DNA of 64,000 nt from UBA5336 sp038745855 (GTDB taxonomy: Bacteria; Pseudomonadota; Alphaproteobacteria; Caulobacterales; Hyphomonadaceae). The notes under the pieces are model-generated. The model worked only from the letters and a program-made list of their open reading frames with translations, was not told the origin of the DNA and ran no database searches. The stretch is taken from the NCBI GenBank assembly GCA_038745855.1, contig JBCDLC010000011.1, forward strand, positions 13,253 through 77,252, in the 5' to 3' direction. Position 1 is the stretch's first letter. Every line of letters begins with the position of its first letter. Positions 43,608-52,506 of the stretch are shown in pieces. A program made the translations under genes and the position numbers.

Positions 43608-44256
43608 CGGTGTGGGCCTGCCCTGGTCGTTCCAATGCATCCTGACCGATCATACGGGCGACGTAGCGTGCAAGCATGTCGATCTCGAGATTCACCCTCG
43701 AGCCACGTTCAAGCGCTGAGAGCGTTGTGACGTCCCAGGTATGGGGGATGATCGCAAGTTCGAAGTCTCCGTTCGGCAGCGCCGATGCAATGGTAAGTGA
43801 GACCCCGTCGACCGCCGCAGAGCCCTTGGTGGCAAAATAACGGGCAATATCGGCCGGGGGCCGAATGGTGATACGCCAGCTTTCGCCCTCGGCATTGACC
43901 GAGACAACCTCGCCAACCCCATCCACATGACCGAAAACAAAATGTCCGCCGAGTTCATCGCCCAGCTTGAGTGACGGTTCGAGATTGACCCGGGTGCCCT
44001 CAGACCACTCCCCAAGGATCGTCCTCGAAAGCGTTTCCGGAACCGCTTCAACGGCAAACCAAGCACCGGGCGACCCATCCGACGTGGTGCAGGACCCATG
44101 GTCAACAACGGTCAGACACACGCCGGAATGCAAGATCGAAGCGCCGGTCTCGATACGCGTGGCATCGAATCCGCAAACCACTTCGAAGCGGCGCAGGCCG
44201 TTCCGGTCTTCGGCTTTTCGAATGGTGCCGACATCTGTGACGAGACCTGTAAACAT
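43600..44256 (-). CDS. ribE: riboflavin synthase, alpha chain
   Basis: Dismutates two lumazines to riboflavin. The 218-residue protein has the two lumazine-binding repeats: MFTGLVTDVGTI and GVCLTVVDHG in the first, HFVFGHVDGVGEVVSV and SLTIASA in the second, with the swapped C-terminal helix VNLEIDMLARYVARM. ATG 44256 gives the invariant MFTG start. It lies 16 bases after ribD. Confidence 0.96.
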   Translation of the reverse strand: MFTGLVTDVGTIRKAEDRNGLRRFEVVCGFDATRIETGASILHSGVCLTVVDHGSCTTSDGSPGAWFAVEAVPETLSRTILGEWSEGTRVNLEPSLKLGDELGGHFVFGHVDGVGEVVSVNAEGESWRITIRPPADIARYFATKGSAAVDGVSLTIASALPNGDFELAIIPHTWDVTTLSALERGSRVNLEIDMLARYVARMIGQDALERPGQAHTDG

Positions 44257-44272
44257 GCTGACCTGTCTTCCT

Positions 44273-44923
44273 TCAGCTCTGAACATAGGTGGAAAGAACG
44301 TCTGCCCCAATCCGTTCCGTGGCGTGAAGCGAGAACGACGGAGCATTGTCCATCACCGCGAGCTGCAACGCTGAAACGGCGGGCAACCCGTCCCCACCGA
44401 TTATGATCGGAGCGGTGAACCATTCGATCCGATTGACCAGACCAGCCCTGAGGAAAGAGGCTGCAACCTGACCACCGCCTTCAACCATGATCGAGCCAAT
44501 CCCCTCAACCGCTGCCCTTCGAACGACTTCTCTGGGACTGACCCGGCCCTCGTCACCGGGACAGGGCCAAACCGATGCGCCGCGGCTGCCATGGGGCGCG
44601 CCCGCATTACCGGCCGTGGCGATCACCACTGGCGCCACCGCGATCGATGTCATCAAGCGGCCGTCCAGCGGCGTACGTCCATAGCTATCCATCACAATGC
44701 GCGTCGGCTGGTCGTCCGGCGCGGGAACCGTTCGCGCCGTAAGCAGAGGATCGTCTGCGAGGACTGTGCCGACGCCCACTAGAACCGCGTCATGCTCGGC
44801 ACGAAGCTGATGGCTCCGCGCCCGGGCCGGAGCGCCCGTGATCCATTGGCTGGTCCCATCGGCGAGGGCAATCCGTCCATCCATCGAGGTCGCAATCTTG
44901 AGGGTCACGGATACGGCGGTCAT
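44273..44923 (-). CDS. ribD: RibD C-terminal reductase domain protein (no deaminase domain)
   Basis: A 216-residue pyrimidine reductase of the RibD C-terminal/DHFR-like fold: SVTLKIATSMDGRIALADGTSQWITG, DAVLVGVGTVLADDPLLTAR, RIVMDSYGRTPLDGRL, and SIMVEGGGQVAASFL. The zinc deaminase half normally at the N-terminus of RibD (HAE and PCxxxGxTPPC motifs) is missing: the gene starts at the end of nrdR (4-base ATGA overlap) and no deaminase frame is present upstream. The deaminase step must be encoded elsewhere. Confidence 0.9.
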   Translation of the reverse strand: MTAVSVTLKIATSMDGRIALADGTSQWITGAPARARSHQLRAEHDAVLVGVGTVLADDPLLTARTVPAPDDQPTRIVMDSYGRTPLDGRLMTSIAVAPVVIATAGNAGAPHGSRGASVWPCPGDEGRVSPREVVRRAAVEGIGSIMVEGGGQVAASFLRAGLVNRIEWFTAPIIIGGDGLPAVSALQLAVMDNAPSFSLHATERIGADVLSTYVQS

Positions 44924-45405
44924 TCCGGACGCTCTCCGTCGACCAACGCCTCTTCCTCGAAATCAGCGGTGTCGATGAATTGCGCAAAGTCCCTGGGATC
45001 GTTGAAGTCCTTGTAAACACTGGCGTAACGCACATAGCCGACGGGATCGACATCCCTGAGGGCTGCCATCACCATGTCGCCGATCTGCGATGAGGGCACT
45101 TCGGTTTCACCCCCGCTCTCGAGCTGTCGGATGATTCCGGATACCATCTGCTCAACCTGCTCTTCAGAGACGGGCCGTTTGCGCAGGGCCAACTGGACGG
45201 TGCGGATGATCTTGTCGCGCTGAAAGATTGAGCGTTTGCCGTCGCGCTTGATCACGAACAATTCCCGCAGCTGCACCCGCTCAAACGTCGTGAAGCGGCC
45301 ACCGCATCGGTCGCAAAGGCGTCGCCGCCGTACAGCCGTATTGTCCTCGGCCGGACGACTGTCCTTCACCGCCGTGTTCTCGGCGCCGCAAAACGGGCAG
45401 CGCAT
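44920..45405 (-). CDS. nrdR: transcriptional repressor NrdR
   Basis: Represses ribonucleotide reductase genes. The 161-residue protein has an N-terminal zinc ribbon (MRCPFCG at 1-7 and CDRCGGRFTTFER at about 31) followed by an ATP-cone (VIKRDGKRSIFQRDKI). The C-terminal helical tail is acidic. It lies 9 bases after glyA and overlaps ribD by 4 bases, an order common in alphaproteobacteria. Confidence 0.96.
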   Translation of the reverse strand: MRCPFCGAENTAVKDSRPAEDNTAVRRRRLCDRCGGRFTTFERVQLRELFVIKRDGKRSIFQRDKIIRTVQLALRKRPVSEEQVEQMVSGIIRQLESGGETEVPSSQIGDMVMAALRDVDPVGYVRYASVYKDFNDPRDFAQFIDTADFEEEALVDGERPE

Positions 45406-45414
45406 CGGTGCGCC

Positions 45415-46722
45415 TCAGCCGCTAAGGCCAGGGTAGATCGGGAAATCAGCCGTCATGGCTTTGACTTCGCCGCGAACGCGCTGTTCGACCGCCCCTGCTT
45501 CGTCGCCGGCCTGCGCTTCCAATACGTCGGCAATCCAATGGGCGATTTGCTGGAACTCCGTTTCGCCAAAGCCCCGCGTTGTGCCCGCGGGCGTGCCGAC
45601 GCGAATCCCTGACGTCACGAACGGTTTCTCTGGATCGTTCGGGATCGCATTTTTGTTGCATGTGATCCCAGCCCGATCGAGGGCATGCTCGGCCACCTTG
45701 CCTGTCACGCCCTTGGGCCTGAGGTCGACCAACATGGCGTGGCTATCGGTGCCGCCCGAGACGATATCCAGCCCGCGTTCCAAGAGGATGCTGGACAACG
45801 CCGCTGCATTGGAAACGACCTGCTGCACATAGGCTCTGAAATCGGGCTGCAAGGCCTCACCGAACGCCACCGCCTTGGCGGCAATCACATGCATCAGCGG
45901 TCCGCCTTGGAGGCCGGGAAAGACCGCAAAGTTGATCTTCTTTCCGAGTTCTTCGTCCCGCGTTAGTATAATACCGCCGCGCGGTCCGCGTAGGGCCTTA
46001 TGGGTCGTTGTGGTTGCAACGTGCACATGGTCGAGCGGGTTGGGGTACACACCACCGGCAACAAGACCTGAGAAGTGGCTCATATCGGCCATGAGGTAGG
46101 CCCCTACCTTGTCAGCGATCGCGCGCATCCGCTTGAAATCGACAAAGCGGAAATACGCGGTGGCACCACCGATGATCAATTTGGGTTTATGCTCCAGTGC
46201 CAGCCGTTCCATCTCGTCATAATCAATGAGGTGTGTCTCAGGATCGACCCCATAGCTGACCACGTTGAACCACTTCCCCGATTGATTCACGGGACTGCCA
46301 TGCGTGAGATGCCCTCCGGCCGCCAGATCCATGCCCATGAACGTGTCGCCCGGCTGCAGAAGCGTAAAAAAGACAGCCTGGTTCGCATTGGCACCGGAGT
46401 GCGGCTGGACGTTGGCCCAAGTCGCACCAAAGAGTTCCTTCGCCCGATCGATCGCGATGCGCTCAGCAACATCCACGAATTCGCACCCGCCATAATACCG
46501 CTTACCGGGATAGCCCTCCGCGTACTTGTTCGTCAGCACCGAACCTTGCGCTTCGAGCACTGCTGTTGAGACAATGTTTTCAGACGCGATCAATTCGATC
46601 TGGTCTTGCTGTCGAACCAATTCGTTCTGAATGGCCTTTGCAATCTCGGGATCCTGACCCTCAAGGGAATTGGAAAAAAAACCGGTGGGCGCGGACAGGG
46701 ATTGGACGGCAGTATCTGGCAT
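45415..46722 (-). CDS. glyA: serine hydroxymethyltransferase
   Basis: PLP enzyme converting serine and THF to glycine and methylene-THF. The 435-residue protein has LIASENIVS, YAEGYPGKRYYGGCEFVD, the PLP-lysine segment VATTTTHKALRGPRGG (about residue 240), and MHVIAAKAVAFGEAL. It heads the glyA-nrdR-rib-nusB run. The 356 bases upstream contain GC-rich self-complementary stretches but no gene. Confidence 0.97.
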   Translation of the reverse strand: MPDTAVQSLSAPTGFFSNSLEGQDPEIAKAIQNELVRQQDQIELIASENIVSTAVLEAQGSVLTNKYAEGYPGKRYYGGCEFVDVAERIAIDRAKELFGATWANVQPHSGANANQAVFFTLLQPGDTFMGMDLAAGGHLTHGSPVNQSGKWFNVVSYGVDPETHLIDYDEMERLALEHKPKLIIGGATAYFRFVDFKRMRAIADKVGAYLMADMSHFSGLVAGGVYPNPLDHVHVATTTTHKALRGPRGGIILTRDEELGKKINFAVFPGLQGGPLMHVIAAKAVAFGEALQPDFRAYVQQVVSNAAALSSILLERGLDIVSGGTDSHAMLVDLRPKGVTGKVAEHALDRAGITCNKNAIPNDPEKPFVTSGIRVGTPAGTTRGFGETEFQQIAHWIADVLEAQAGDEAGAVEQRVRGEVKAMTADFPIYPGLSG

Positions 46723-47078
46723 GGGTGAGACTCCTAGGGGGCATTGGTGGTCCTAGCGGTGACCGCCCAGCCCGGCAAGCGACGGGACAGCTACGGGGGG
46801 TGACGCCATGTCCCAGTGGGAAGATCTCGCCCGAATGACGAGAGCCCATCGCCTCTTCCACGCTACGCCCCCAATAAGAATCAAGGCGAAAGTATCCATG
46901 CTAAAAATACCGATTTCCAGCTTTAAATTCTGCCCGCAATAGCATATAGACTTGCAGTCCATCAGTCTTCGAGACGCCCAGACAGTATCGAGCGGATTGC
47001 TTCTTCGAATTCGTTTGTCGCCGATGGTATTCCCGACGATGATCGAAACCAATAGATTCGGTGCGCGCGAGGATAGTC
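46723..47078. other. intergenic region between divergent glyA and mucR
   Basis: No gene is supported in these 356 bases. The 130 bases nearest glyA are GC-rich with short dyads (for example GCGGTGACCGC at about 46756-46766) and could form a structured 5' leader, but they match no riboswitch I know. The part toward mucR (about 46860-46960) is AT-richer and probably holds the promoters. A GAGG ribosome binding site precedes mucR at about 47069. Confidence 0.5.
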
Positions 47079-47483
47079 ATGGGCGATCACAAACCATCGC
47101 ACCTCATTGAGCTGACCACTGAAATCGTCTCTGCTTTCGTGGCTAAAAACCCCGTTCCCAGCGCCGGCCTGCCAGAGCTTATCCGGTCCGTCCACGAGAC
47201 CCTGTCAGACATTTCCCACGGAACCCCTGGTCCCTCGCCGAGGCCTAAACCTGTGGTGCCGGTGAACAAGTCCGTCACGCCTGACTACCTCATATGCCTT
47301 GAAGATGGACGGAAGCTCAAAATGCTGAAGCGCTATCTCAGGTCCCGGTATGCCATGACGCCGGAGGAATACAGGGCGCGCTGGAACCTGCCGAACGACT
47401 ATCCCATGGTCGCTCCGAACTATGCCAAGCGCCGTTCTGATTTTGCCAAGGAAATCGGCCTTGGACGAAAGGCGGCTGGATAA
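47079..47483 (+). CDS. MucR/Ros family transcriptional regulator
   Basis: A 134-residue global regulator homologue that binds AT-rich DNA. The conserved C-terminal DNA-binding part reads PDYLICLEDGRKLKMLKRYL then SRYAMTPEEYRARWNLP and DYPMVAPNYAKRRSDFAKEIGLGRK. Classical Ros proteins have Cys-x2-Cys and His-x-His zinc ligands; here the second Cys is Asp and the histidines are Tyr, as in some MucR proteins that fold without zinc, including those reported in Caulobacter. ATG 47079 with GAGG upstream is used; an earlier in-frame ATG adds only 6 residues. Confidence 0.92.
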   Translation: MGDHKPSHLIELTTEIVSAFVAKNPVPSAGLPELIRSVHETLSDISHGTPGPSPRPKPVVPVNKSVTPDYLICLEDGRKLKMLKRYLRSRYAMTPEEYRARWNLPNDYPMVAPNYAKRRSDFAKEIGLGRKAAG

Positions 47484-47556
47484 AGCCGTTCGGGCCAATC
47501 GCCTTGCGATCTGTGAACGGCGATAGCTTTTCTGCGGAACTTCGAAGAGACCGGCC

Positions 47557-47661
47557 ATGGCCGAGCGTTTTATCGTCTTCAATACCGCCCCCTATCGGCG
47601 GGTAACTGAAGTCGAACGACGCGCTCGCGTCGTTGAGAGCGGAACTGAAAAAGGGGCCTAG
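47557..47661 (+). CDS. possible 34-residue peptide
   Basis: A short frame with ATG at 47557, preceded by GAAGAGA, ending in a stop that overlaps the convergent hemA stop. It contains a perfect 9-base-pair hairpin (47615-47634: AACGACGCG then CGCGTCGTT), so it may equally be a transcript end structure. The peptide has no recognised similarity. Low confidence. Confidence 0.22.
   Translation: MAERFIVFNTAPYRRVTEVERRARVVESGTEKGA
47615..47634. other. strong hairpin between mucR and hemA
   Basis: AACGACGCG and CGCGTCGTT are exact inverted repeats separated by two bases (effective loop of about four to six). mucR and hemA converge here, so a bidirectional transcription end is a natural role, but neither side is followed by a T-run. 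Confidence 0.45.
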
Positions 47662-48881
47662 GCGACCTTTTTACCGTCCATGCCCAACTGCTTCCAGATT
47701 GCGAGGATAGCCGACACCAATTCGTCCATCATCACTTCATCGTGGACAGGGCTTGGCGTGAAACGTAACCGCTCTGTCCCCTTGGGGACGGTCGGATAGT
47801 TGATCGGCTGCACGTAAAGGCCGAAATCGAACAAAAGCGTATCGGACAATGCCTTACACCGTTCGGGATCTCCAACGAGCAAAGGCACGATGTGGCTTGG
47901 ACTTTCCATCACCGGCAAACCAGCGTCTTCAAACTTCTGCTTCAGAAGCTCTGCTTTTGCCTGATGGTCCGCGCGAAGCGCTCGTCCTTCTTCCGTGCGC
48001 AGCTTTCGAACGCTCGACAGAGCCCCCGCCGCCATGACAGGACAGGTCGATGTTGTGAAGATGAACCCCGATGCCATGGACCGGATGGCGTCAATCACGA
48101 GAGCGTTGGCCGCGATGTAACCGCCCATGACGCCGAATGCCTTGCCGAGCGTGCCTTCAATGATGTCGACCCGGTCTTTGAGCCCGTCGCGCTCGGCAAC
48201 GCCAGCACCCTCATCGCCATAGAGCCCAACAGCATGGACTTCATCCAGATAGGTGATGGCATCGAACTCGTCGGCCAGATCACATATCGCTTCGATCGGA
48301 CCGAAATCGCCGTCCATCGAATAGACGCTTTCAAACGCAATGAGCTTCGGCCGATCGGGATCATCATTGGCCATCAGCGCCCTGAGATGGTCCACATCGT
48401 TGTGGCGAAAGATGCGGCGATCGCAGCCTGAACGGCGGATGCCTTCGATCATCGAGGCATGGTTCAGAGCGTCGGAATAGATGATCAGGTTGGGCAGGAT
48501 TTTCCCAAGTGTCGACAGCGTTGCGTCATTGGCAACGTAGCCCGACGTAAAAAGCAGTGCGCCCGACTTTCCATGGAGGGAAGCAAGCTCACGCTCTAGG
48601 TCGACATGGTACCGCGTGGTGCCGGAAATGTTTCGCGTTCCGCCCGACCCGGCCCCAAAGCTATCGACAGCATCGTGCATTGCCTGGGCAACGCCGTCGT
48701 CTTGGCCCATTCCCAGGTAGTCGTTGGAACACCAAACCGTGATTTCGCGCTCGCCATCTTCGAACCTGGCTGTCGCCTTCGGAAAGCGCCCCTTGTGGCG
48801 GTGCAGATCGACGAAGACCCGATAGCGACCCTCGCCGTGAATCGTCGACAAGGCGTCTTCAAAGGCTTTGAGATGCTTCAT
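47658..48881 (-). CDS. hemA: 5-aminolevulinate synthase
   Basis: Condenses glycine and succinyl-CoA in the C4 route to haem, the alphaproteobacterial pathway. The 407-residue PLP enzyme has WCSNDYLGMGQ, GAGSGGTRNISGT, YSDALNHASMIEGI, YLDEVHAVGLYG, the PLP lysine in EGTLGKAFGVMGGYIAA (about residue 247) and the C-terminal PTVPKGTERLRFTPSPVH. It reads toward mucR. About 150 bases lie between its start and the upstream aldolase gene. Confidence 0.97.
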   Translation of the reverse strand: MKHLKAFEDALSTIHGEGRYRVFVDLHRHKGRFPKATARFEDGEREITVWCSNDYLGMGQDDGVAQAMHDAVDSFGAGSGGTRNISGTTRYHVDLERELASLHGKSGALLFTSGYVANDATLSTLGKILPNLIIYSDALNHASMIEGIRRSGCDRRIFRHNDVDHLRALMANDDPDRPKLIAFESVYSMDGDFGPIEAICDLADEFDAITYLDEVHAVGLYGDEGAGVAERDGLKDRVDIIEGTLGKAFGVMGGYIAANALVIDAIRSMASGFIFTTSTCPVMAAGALSSVRKLRTEEGRALRADHQAKAELLKQKFEDAGLPVMESPSHIVPLLVGDPERCKALSDTLLFDFGLYVQPINYPTVPKGTERLRFTPSPVHDEVMMDELVSAILAIWKQLGMDGKKVA

Positions 48882-49034
48882 CGTGCGGCCTCCTGGGTGC
48901 GCCGGACAGGTCTCTGACGCGGGTATGATCCCCCGCGCAACTTTCTAAGTAGTTTTCACCGGTCGACTTGGAAATGACTTTTCGCTGCGACCGAAAGACC
49001 TGATTTTGCGACTGATTTTCAGTCAGTACGCCCT

Positions 49035-49811
49035 CTAATCTCGAAACTCTGGGCACGTCCTATCAAGTTTCCGCAAAAGGGCGGGCCAAGCCAGTTGATT
49101 GGCCAGCACAGCGAGACCTGCAGGGTTGGATTGACCTTGGACCATCGACTGCACTTCGTCGTCTGGCGTCGTCAGGTTTTCACGTCCCGCCGAGAGCGCC
49201 CGGATCTGCATGGAGCATGCGCGTTCCAGAAAGAACATTCGCAGGAAACATTCGCCAGCGGTGGAGCCAACGGTGAGCGTGCCATGATTACGCAGCATCA
49301 AAAGGTGTTTGTCGCCAAGATCCGCAACGATGCGTTCACGTTCATCGTGGTTGAGCGCCACCCCCTCATAGCCGTGGTAGGCGAGATCATGGGACGCAAT
49401 CATTCCCGTTTGCGTGATGGGGAGTAAGCCGTGAGCCTGGGCCGAAACAGCCACGCCGTCATCGGTGTGCAGGTGCATCACGACGTGGTGGTCGTCCGCT
49501 GCGGCATGGACGGCTGAGTGGATCGTGAAACCTGCGGGATTGATAAAATAAGGCGTCTCCTGGACCACATTCCCATCGAGATCGACCTTCACGAGAGACG
49601 ACGCGGTGATTTCCTCGAACAGCATGCCGTAGGGGTTGATGAGGAAATGGTGCTCAGGCCCGGGCACCCGATGGGAGATGTGGGTGAAGATGAGATCGTC
49701 CCAACCATAGAGTGCTGTTAGCCGATACATGGCGGCGAGATCCAATCGAGCCGCCCATTCCTCTTCGCTCACCTGCCCTTTCAGGCTATTGATCAGCATG
49801 CCGTCTGCCAT
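49035..49811 (-). CDS. class II aldolase/adducin family protein
   Basis: A 258-residue zinc-dependent aldolase-fold protein. Visible: YRLTALYGWDDLIFTHISHRVPG, HFLINPYGMLFEEI, AVHAAADDHHVVMHLHTDDGVAVSA (zinc-binding histidines) and LMLRNHGTLTVG. Bacterial members act on sugar phosphates; others of the adducin-like group have unknown roles. ATG 49811 chosen because AAGGGAG lies just upstream and the long upstream extension has no family match. It is divergent from NAD kinase. A GACTGA-TTT-TCAGTC hairpin lies after it at 49010-49024. Confidence 0.87.
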   Translation of the reverse strand: MADGMLINSLKGQVSEEEWAARLDLAAMYRLTALYGWDDLIFTHISHRVPGPEHHFLINPYGMLFEEITASSLVKVDLDGNVVQETPYFINPAGFTIHSAVHAAADDHHVVMHLHTDDGVAVSAQAHGLLPITQTGMIASHDLAYHGYEGVALNHDERERIVADLGDKHLLMLRNHGTLTVGSTAGECFLRMFFLERACSMQIRALSAGRENLTTPDDEVQSMVQGQSNPAGLAVLANQLAWPALLRKLDRTCPEFRD

Positions 49812-49965
49812 GCGCGTCTCCCTTGGATTATCTAATTTTGAGTAAGTGTATCGGAAGCAGCGCCAACCGGCCAGAGACGAGTTGGAGCCGGAAATAGAAA
49901 CGTCCCACGAACCGCAAGAAAATCCCAAGCTTGACGTTTGCACGAGCAAGAGACGAAAAGGCGGC

Positions 49966-50733
49966 ATGAACGAGCCCCGCATCGCGTTTTCCGCATCGGA
50001 ACGTCCAGAGGCCCAGGATGCACGGGACCACTTGTCTGAAAGGTATGGACAGGTCGCCGAAGAAGACGCCGACATCATCGTCGCCCTAGGTGGGGATGGA
50101 GCAATCCTCGACGCACTTCGGCGCCGGTTTGCCGATCACAAACCGGTTTATGGCATGAACCGCGGCACCGTTGGTTTCCTCATGAACGAGTACGACGAGG
50201 ATGACCTCTATGCGAGGGTCAAAGCAGCCGAGAAAATAACGGTGAACCCCCTCCGCATGGAAGCCATCGACGTCGATGGCGAGGTTCACAAGCGGATCGC
50301 CATCAACGAGGTCTCCCTTCTCCGCCAGACGGCACAGACGGCGCAGCTCCGCATCCAGGTCGATGGCAAGGAGCGTATGCCGTCGTTGAGTTGCGACGGC
50401 GTCATGGTCGCAACACCCGCCGGATCAACGGCCTACAATCTTTCTGCCCACGGACCGATCCTCCCCATTGGCGCAAACCTCTTGGCGCTCACACCAATAA
50501 GCCCTTTCCGCCCGCGCCGCTGGCGGGGCGCGCTACTCCGCCACGACGCCCAGGTGCACATTGATGTGCTGGCCCCGCGCCGGCGTCCGGTGTCGGCCTC
50601 CGCTGACAATCAGGAAGTCCGAAACATCGTATCTTTGGATCTGGCAGAGGACTCCAGTCGGCACCTGACCCTACTCTTCGATCCCGGTCACGCACTCGAC
50701 GAACGAATTCTTCGGGAGCAGTTTAGTTTCTGA
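49966..50733 (+). CDS. nadK: NAD kinase
   Basis: Phosphorylates NAD to NADP. The 255-residue protein has the GGDG motif at about residues 42-45 (VALGGDGAILDAL), GMNRGTVGFLMNE, and ATPAGSTAYNLSAHGPI. ATG 49966 gives the expected length; the 40 in-frame codons upstream have no family match. A short C-terminal region ends LREQFSF. Confidence 0.94.
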   Translation: MNEPRIAFSASERPEAQDARDHLSERYGQVAEEDADIIVALGGDGAILDALRRRFADHKPVYGMNRGTVGFLMNEYDEDDLYARVKAAEKITVNPLRMEAIDVDGEVHKRIAINEVSLLRQTAQTAQLRIQVDGKERMPSLSCDGVMVATPAGSTAYNLSAHGPILPIGANLLALTPISPFRPRRWRGALLRHDAQVHIDVLAPRRRPVSASADNQEVRNIVSLDLAEDSSRHLTLLFDPGHALDERILREQFSF

Positions 50734-50785
50734 AAAGGTTATCGCTCTATGACTAATGCGTAATCCGGTTGAGTAGAGTTTACGA

Positions 50786-51484
50786 GTGAGCCGACGCGTT
50801 ATGTTTAAGTCCCTGCTAGGAAAGCCCAAGAACGCTTCTGTGCCCGACGGCTCCACGCCAGATATTTCTCGGGTTGTCCCCGGCTACGATCAAGGGACCG
50901 CCCGCGTCGTGCCGAAAGCGTCGCTCAGTCAAGACACCGCCCAGCCCGCACAAGCCGATGAGGCATCTCCAGACCAGCAGCCTTTATCGGCAGAGTCAGA
51001 TAATCCTGACGCTCCACTCCTTTTGGGAGAGCGCGATCGTATCGACCCGCCGAAAATCGACGAAGGCGAGGCCGACGGAAAACCAGTTCTAACAGCGCTC
51101 ACAGGGGAACCATCAGAGGAAAAAGTCACCAGCGAAGCCTGGCTGAAAACCGATCTAGAGGCCCTGCGCAACTCTGCATCCACGCTCCTCTCAGACCTTG
51201 GCTCTGACGCTAAAAAGCGTGCCCTGTTCCTCGTCTCCCACAACATGCGCGGTGCGGCGGGCGCTTACGGATATCCCGTCATTGAACGGATCACCAGTTC
51301 GCTCTGCCTATTGCTAGAGCAAAGTACCGAGATCAGCACCGCCGCACCTCTGGTAAACCTGCACGTGGAAGCCTGCCGCGCCGCCGTGAATACCAACGAC
51401 TCCAAGGCCTCTGCCGACCTCTCAGATGCCGTTTGCACGGCGCTCGAAGATCAGGTGTCAGCCCGGCTGACGGGCTGGGGATAA
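50786..51484 (+). CDS. Hpt domain-like protein
   Basis: A 232-residue protein with a disordered N-terminal ~115 residues (Pro, Asp, Glu, Ser-rich) and a C-terminal helical domain whose FLVSHNMRGAAGAYGYPVIERI segment resembles the phosphorylatable helix of Hpt domains (His-x2-Arg-Gly). Related alphaproteobacterial Hpt proteins have HDIRGQ-GTFGYP in this place. It probably takes part in a phosphorelay or is a degenerate relative. Start is GTG 50786 or ATG 50801; no strong ribosome binding site. 52 bases after nadK. Confidence 0.7.
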   Translation: MSRRVMFKSLLGKPKNASVPDGSTPDISRVVPGYDQGTARVVPKASLSQDTAQPAQADEASPDQQPLSAESDNPDAPLLLGERDRIDPPKIDEGEADGKPVLTALTGEPSEEKVTSEAWLKTDLEALRNSASTLLSDLGSDAKKRALFLVSHNMRGAAGAYGYPVIERITSSLCLLLEQSTEISTAAPLVNLHVEACRAAVNTNDSKASADLSDAVCTALEDQVSARLTGWG

Positions 51485-51516
51485 GCGCTCCCCGCGGTTT
51501 TTGAGCCGCCCCCACC

Positions 51517-52380
51517 CTAGCGCGGTTTCGCAACGTTCTTGACGTTCTCCAGTGGCTCGATGGTCTGACCGTAGCCTTCAACCTCCGGAATCCGCAGGCA
51601 AGGTTTCCCCTCGGCATCCGTGCTGACTTCCGGCAGGACCGTCGGGACTGGCAGCGAAGAAAAGCGGGCAAGGGCTCCGGACGTATCCGCCGCCATCGCG
51701 AGCCGCTTCAAATTCATCCGGGTCGGAAAGATGATGGTTGACGTACCGGCAGCCTCTGCATCCAACGCAGCCTGCGGCGTGAGCCAAACGGCTTCCGTTG
51801 TTTCCCGGCCGTCCTGCTCTGCGATCTGGTTAGGCGGCGTCGCCGCCAAGTAGAAATGCGTATCGAAGCGCTTCGGCATCATCGTTGGCGTGATCCAGTG
51901 CCCAAAATGGACCAGACGGTCGAGCGCGAGGACAAGGTCATGCTCCCTCATCAGCTCGAGGAAATCAGCGTCGCCACGGTCTATGGGGCCGCGCATCGGG
52001 CTAAGTGCCTCCGTCACGTCCTGGCCGACGAGGGGGGCATCCGCGCCGCGGCTCGTGGCTTTCCGCGCGAGCAGTACACCTGCTTCCTCAAAGGCTTCGC
52101 GAACAGCACTCACGCGGGCCGCTAACGCATCACCCTCGAAATCCCCATCGATGCGGCTTGCCCATTCCGGCGCGCCATCGGCCGCAACAGCTTTGCCTCC
52201 CGGAAACACAAGCGCACCCGAGGCGAAATCGATCTCATAATGGCGCTTCACCATCAGGACCTCGAGACCGGGTTGGTCTCGAAGAAGCAGGATCGTGGCA
52301 GACAGGCGCGGTTGCGGCGGCTCCCCCGCAGACCTCTTCGATGACGGTCCAGATCCGTTCCCGTTTGCCTGATCTGACAT
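51517..52380 (-). CDS. Nudix hydrolase, NUDT19-like
   Basis: A 287-residue Nudix-fold protein. The Nudix box is split by an insertion: FPGGK near residue 60, then about 30 residues, then AVREAFEEAGVLLA. This arrangement is typical of the NUDT19/RP2-like group, which hydrolyses CoA derivatives in animals. N-terminus is disordered with SATILLLRD beginning the fold; HWITPTMMPKRFDTHFY follows. ATG 52380 is preceded by GGAGAG. C-terminal ~60 residues include LPVPTVLPEV. Confidence 0.9.
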   Translation of the reverse strand: MSDQANGNGSGPSSKRSAGEPPQPRLSATILLLRDQPGLEVLMVKRHYEIDFASGALVFPGGKAVAADGAPEWASRIDGDFEGDALAARVSAVREAFEEAGVLLARKATSRGADAPLVGQDVTEALSPMRGPIDRGDADFLELMREHDLVLALDRLVHFGHWITPTMMPKRFDTHFYLAATPPNQIAEQDGRETTEAVWLTPQAALDAEAAGTSTIIFPTRMNLKRLAMAADTSGALARFSSLPVPTVLPEVSTDAEGKPCLRIPEVEGYGQTIEPLENVKNVAKPR

Positions 52381-52506
52381 GGTTCTCTCCAAGATCTTAC
52401 CGCATCCCCAAAAAATGGAGCGCCGAATTACGCCGTATCTTCAAGCCGATGGAATAGGCTCTGACGGAGTGATTTCAGGGGCCATTGTCCAGAAGGATGC
52501 CGCGAG

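Noticed and set aside
46723..46860. Possible riboswitch in the glyA leader
   Set aside because: GC-rich dyads are present but match no riboswitch consensus I know; not called as RNA feature.
49010..49024. Hairpin GACTGA-TTT-TCAGTC after the class II aldolase gene as a terminator
   Set aside because: Six-base-pair stem without a T-run on either strand; too weak to call separately.
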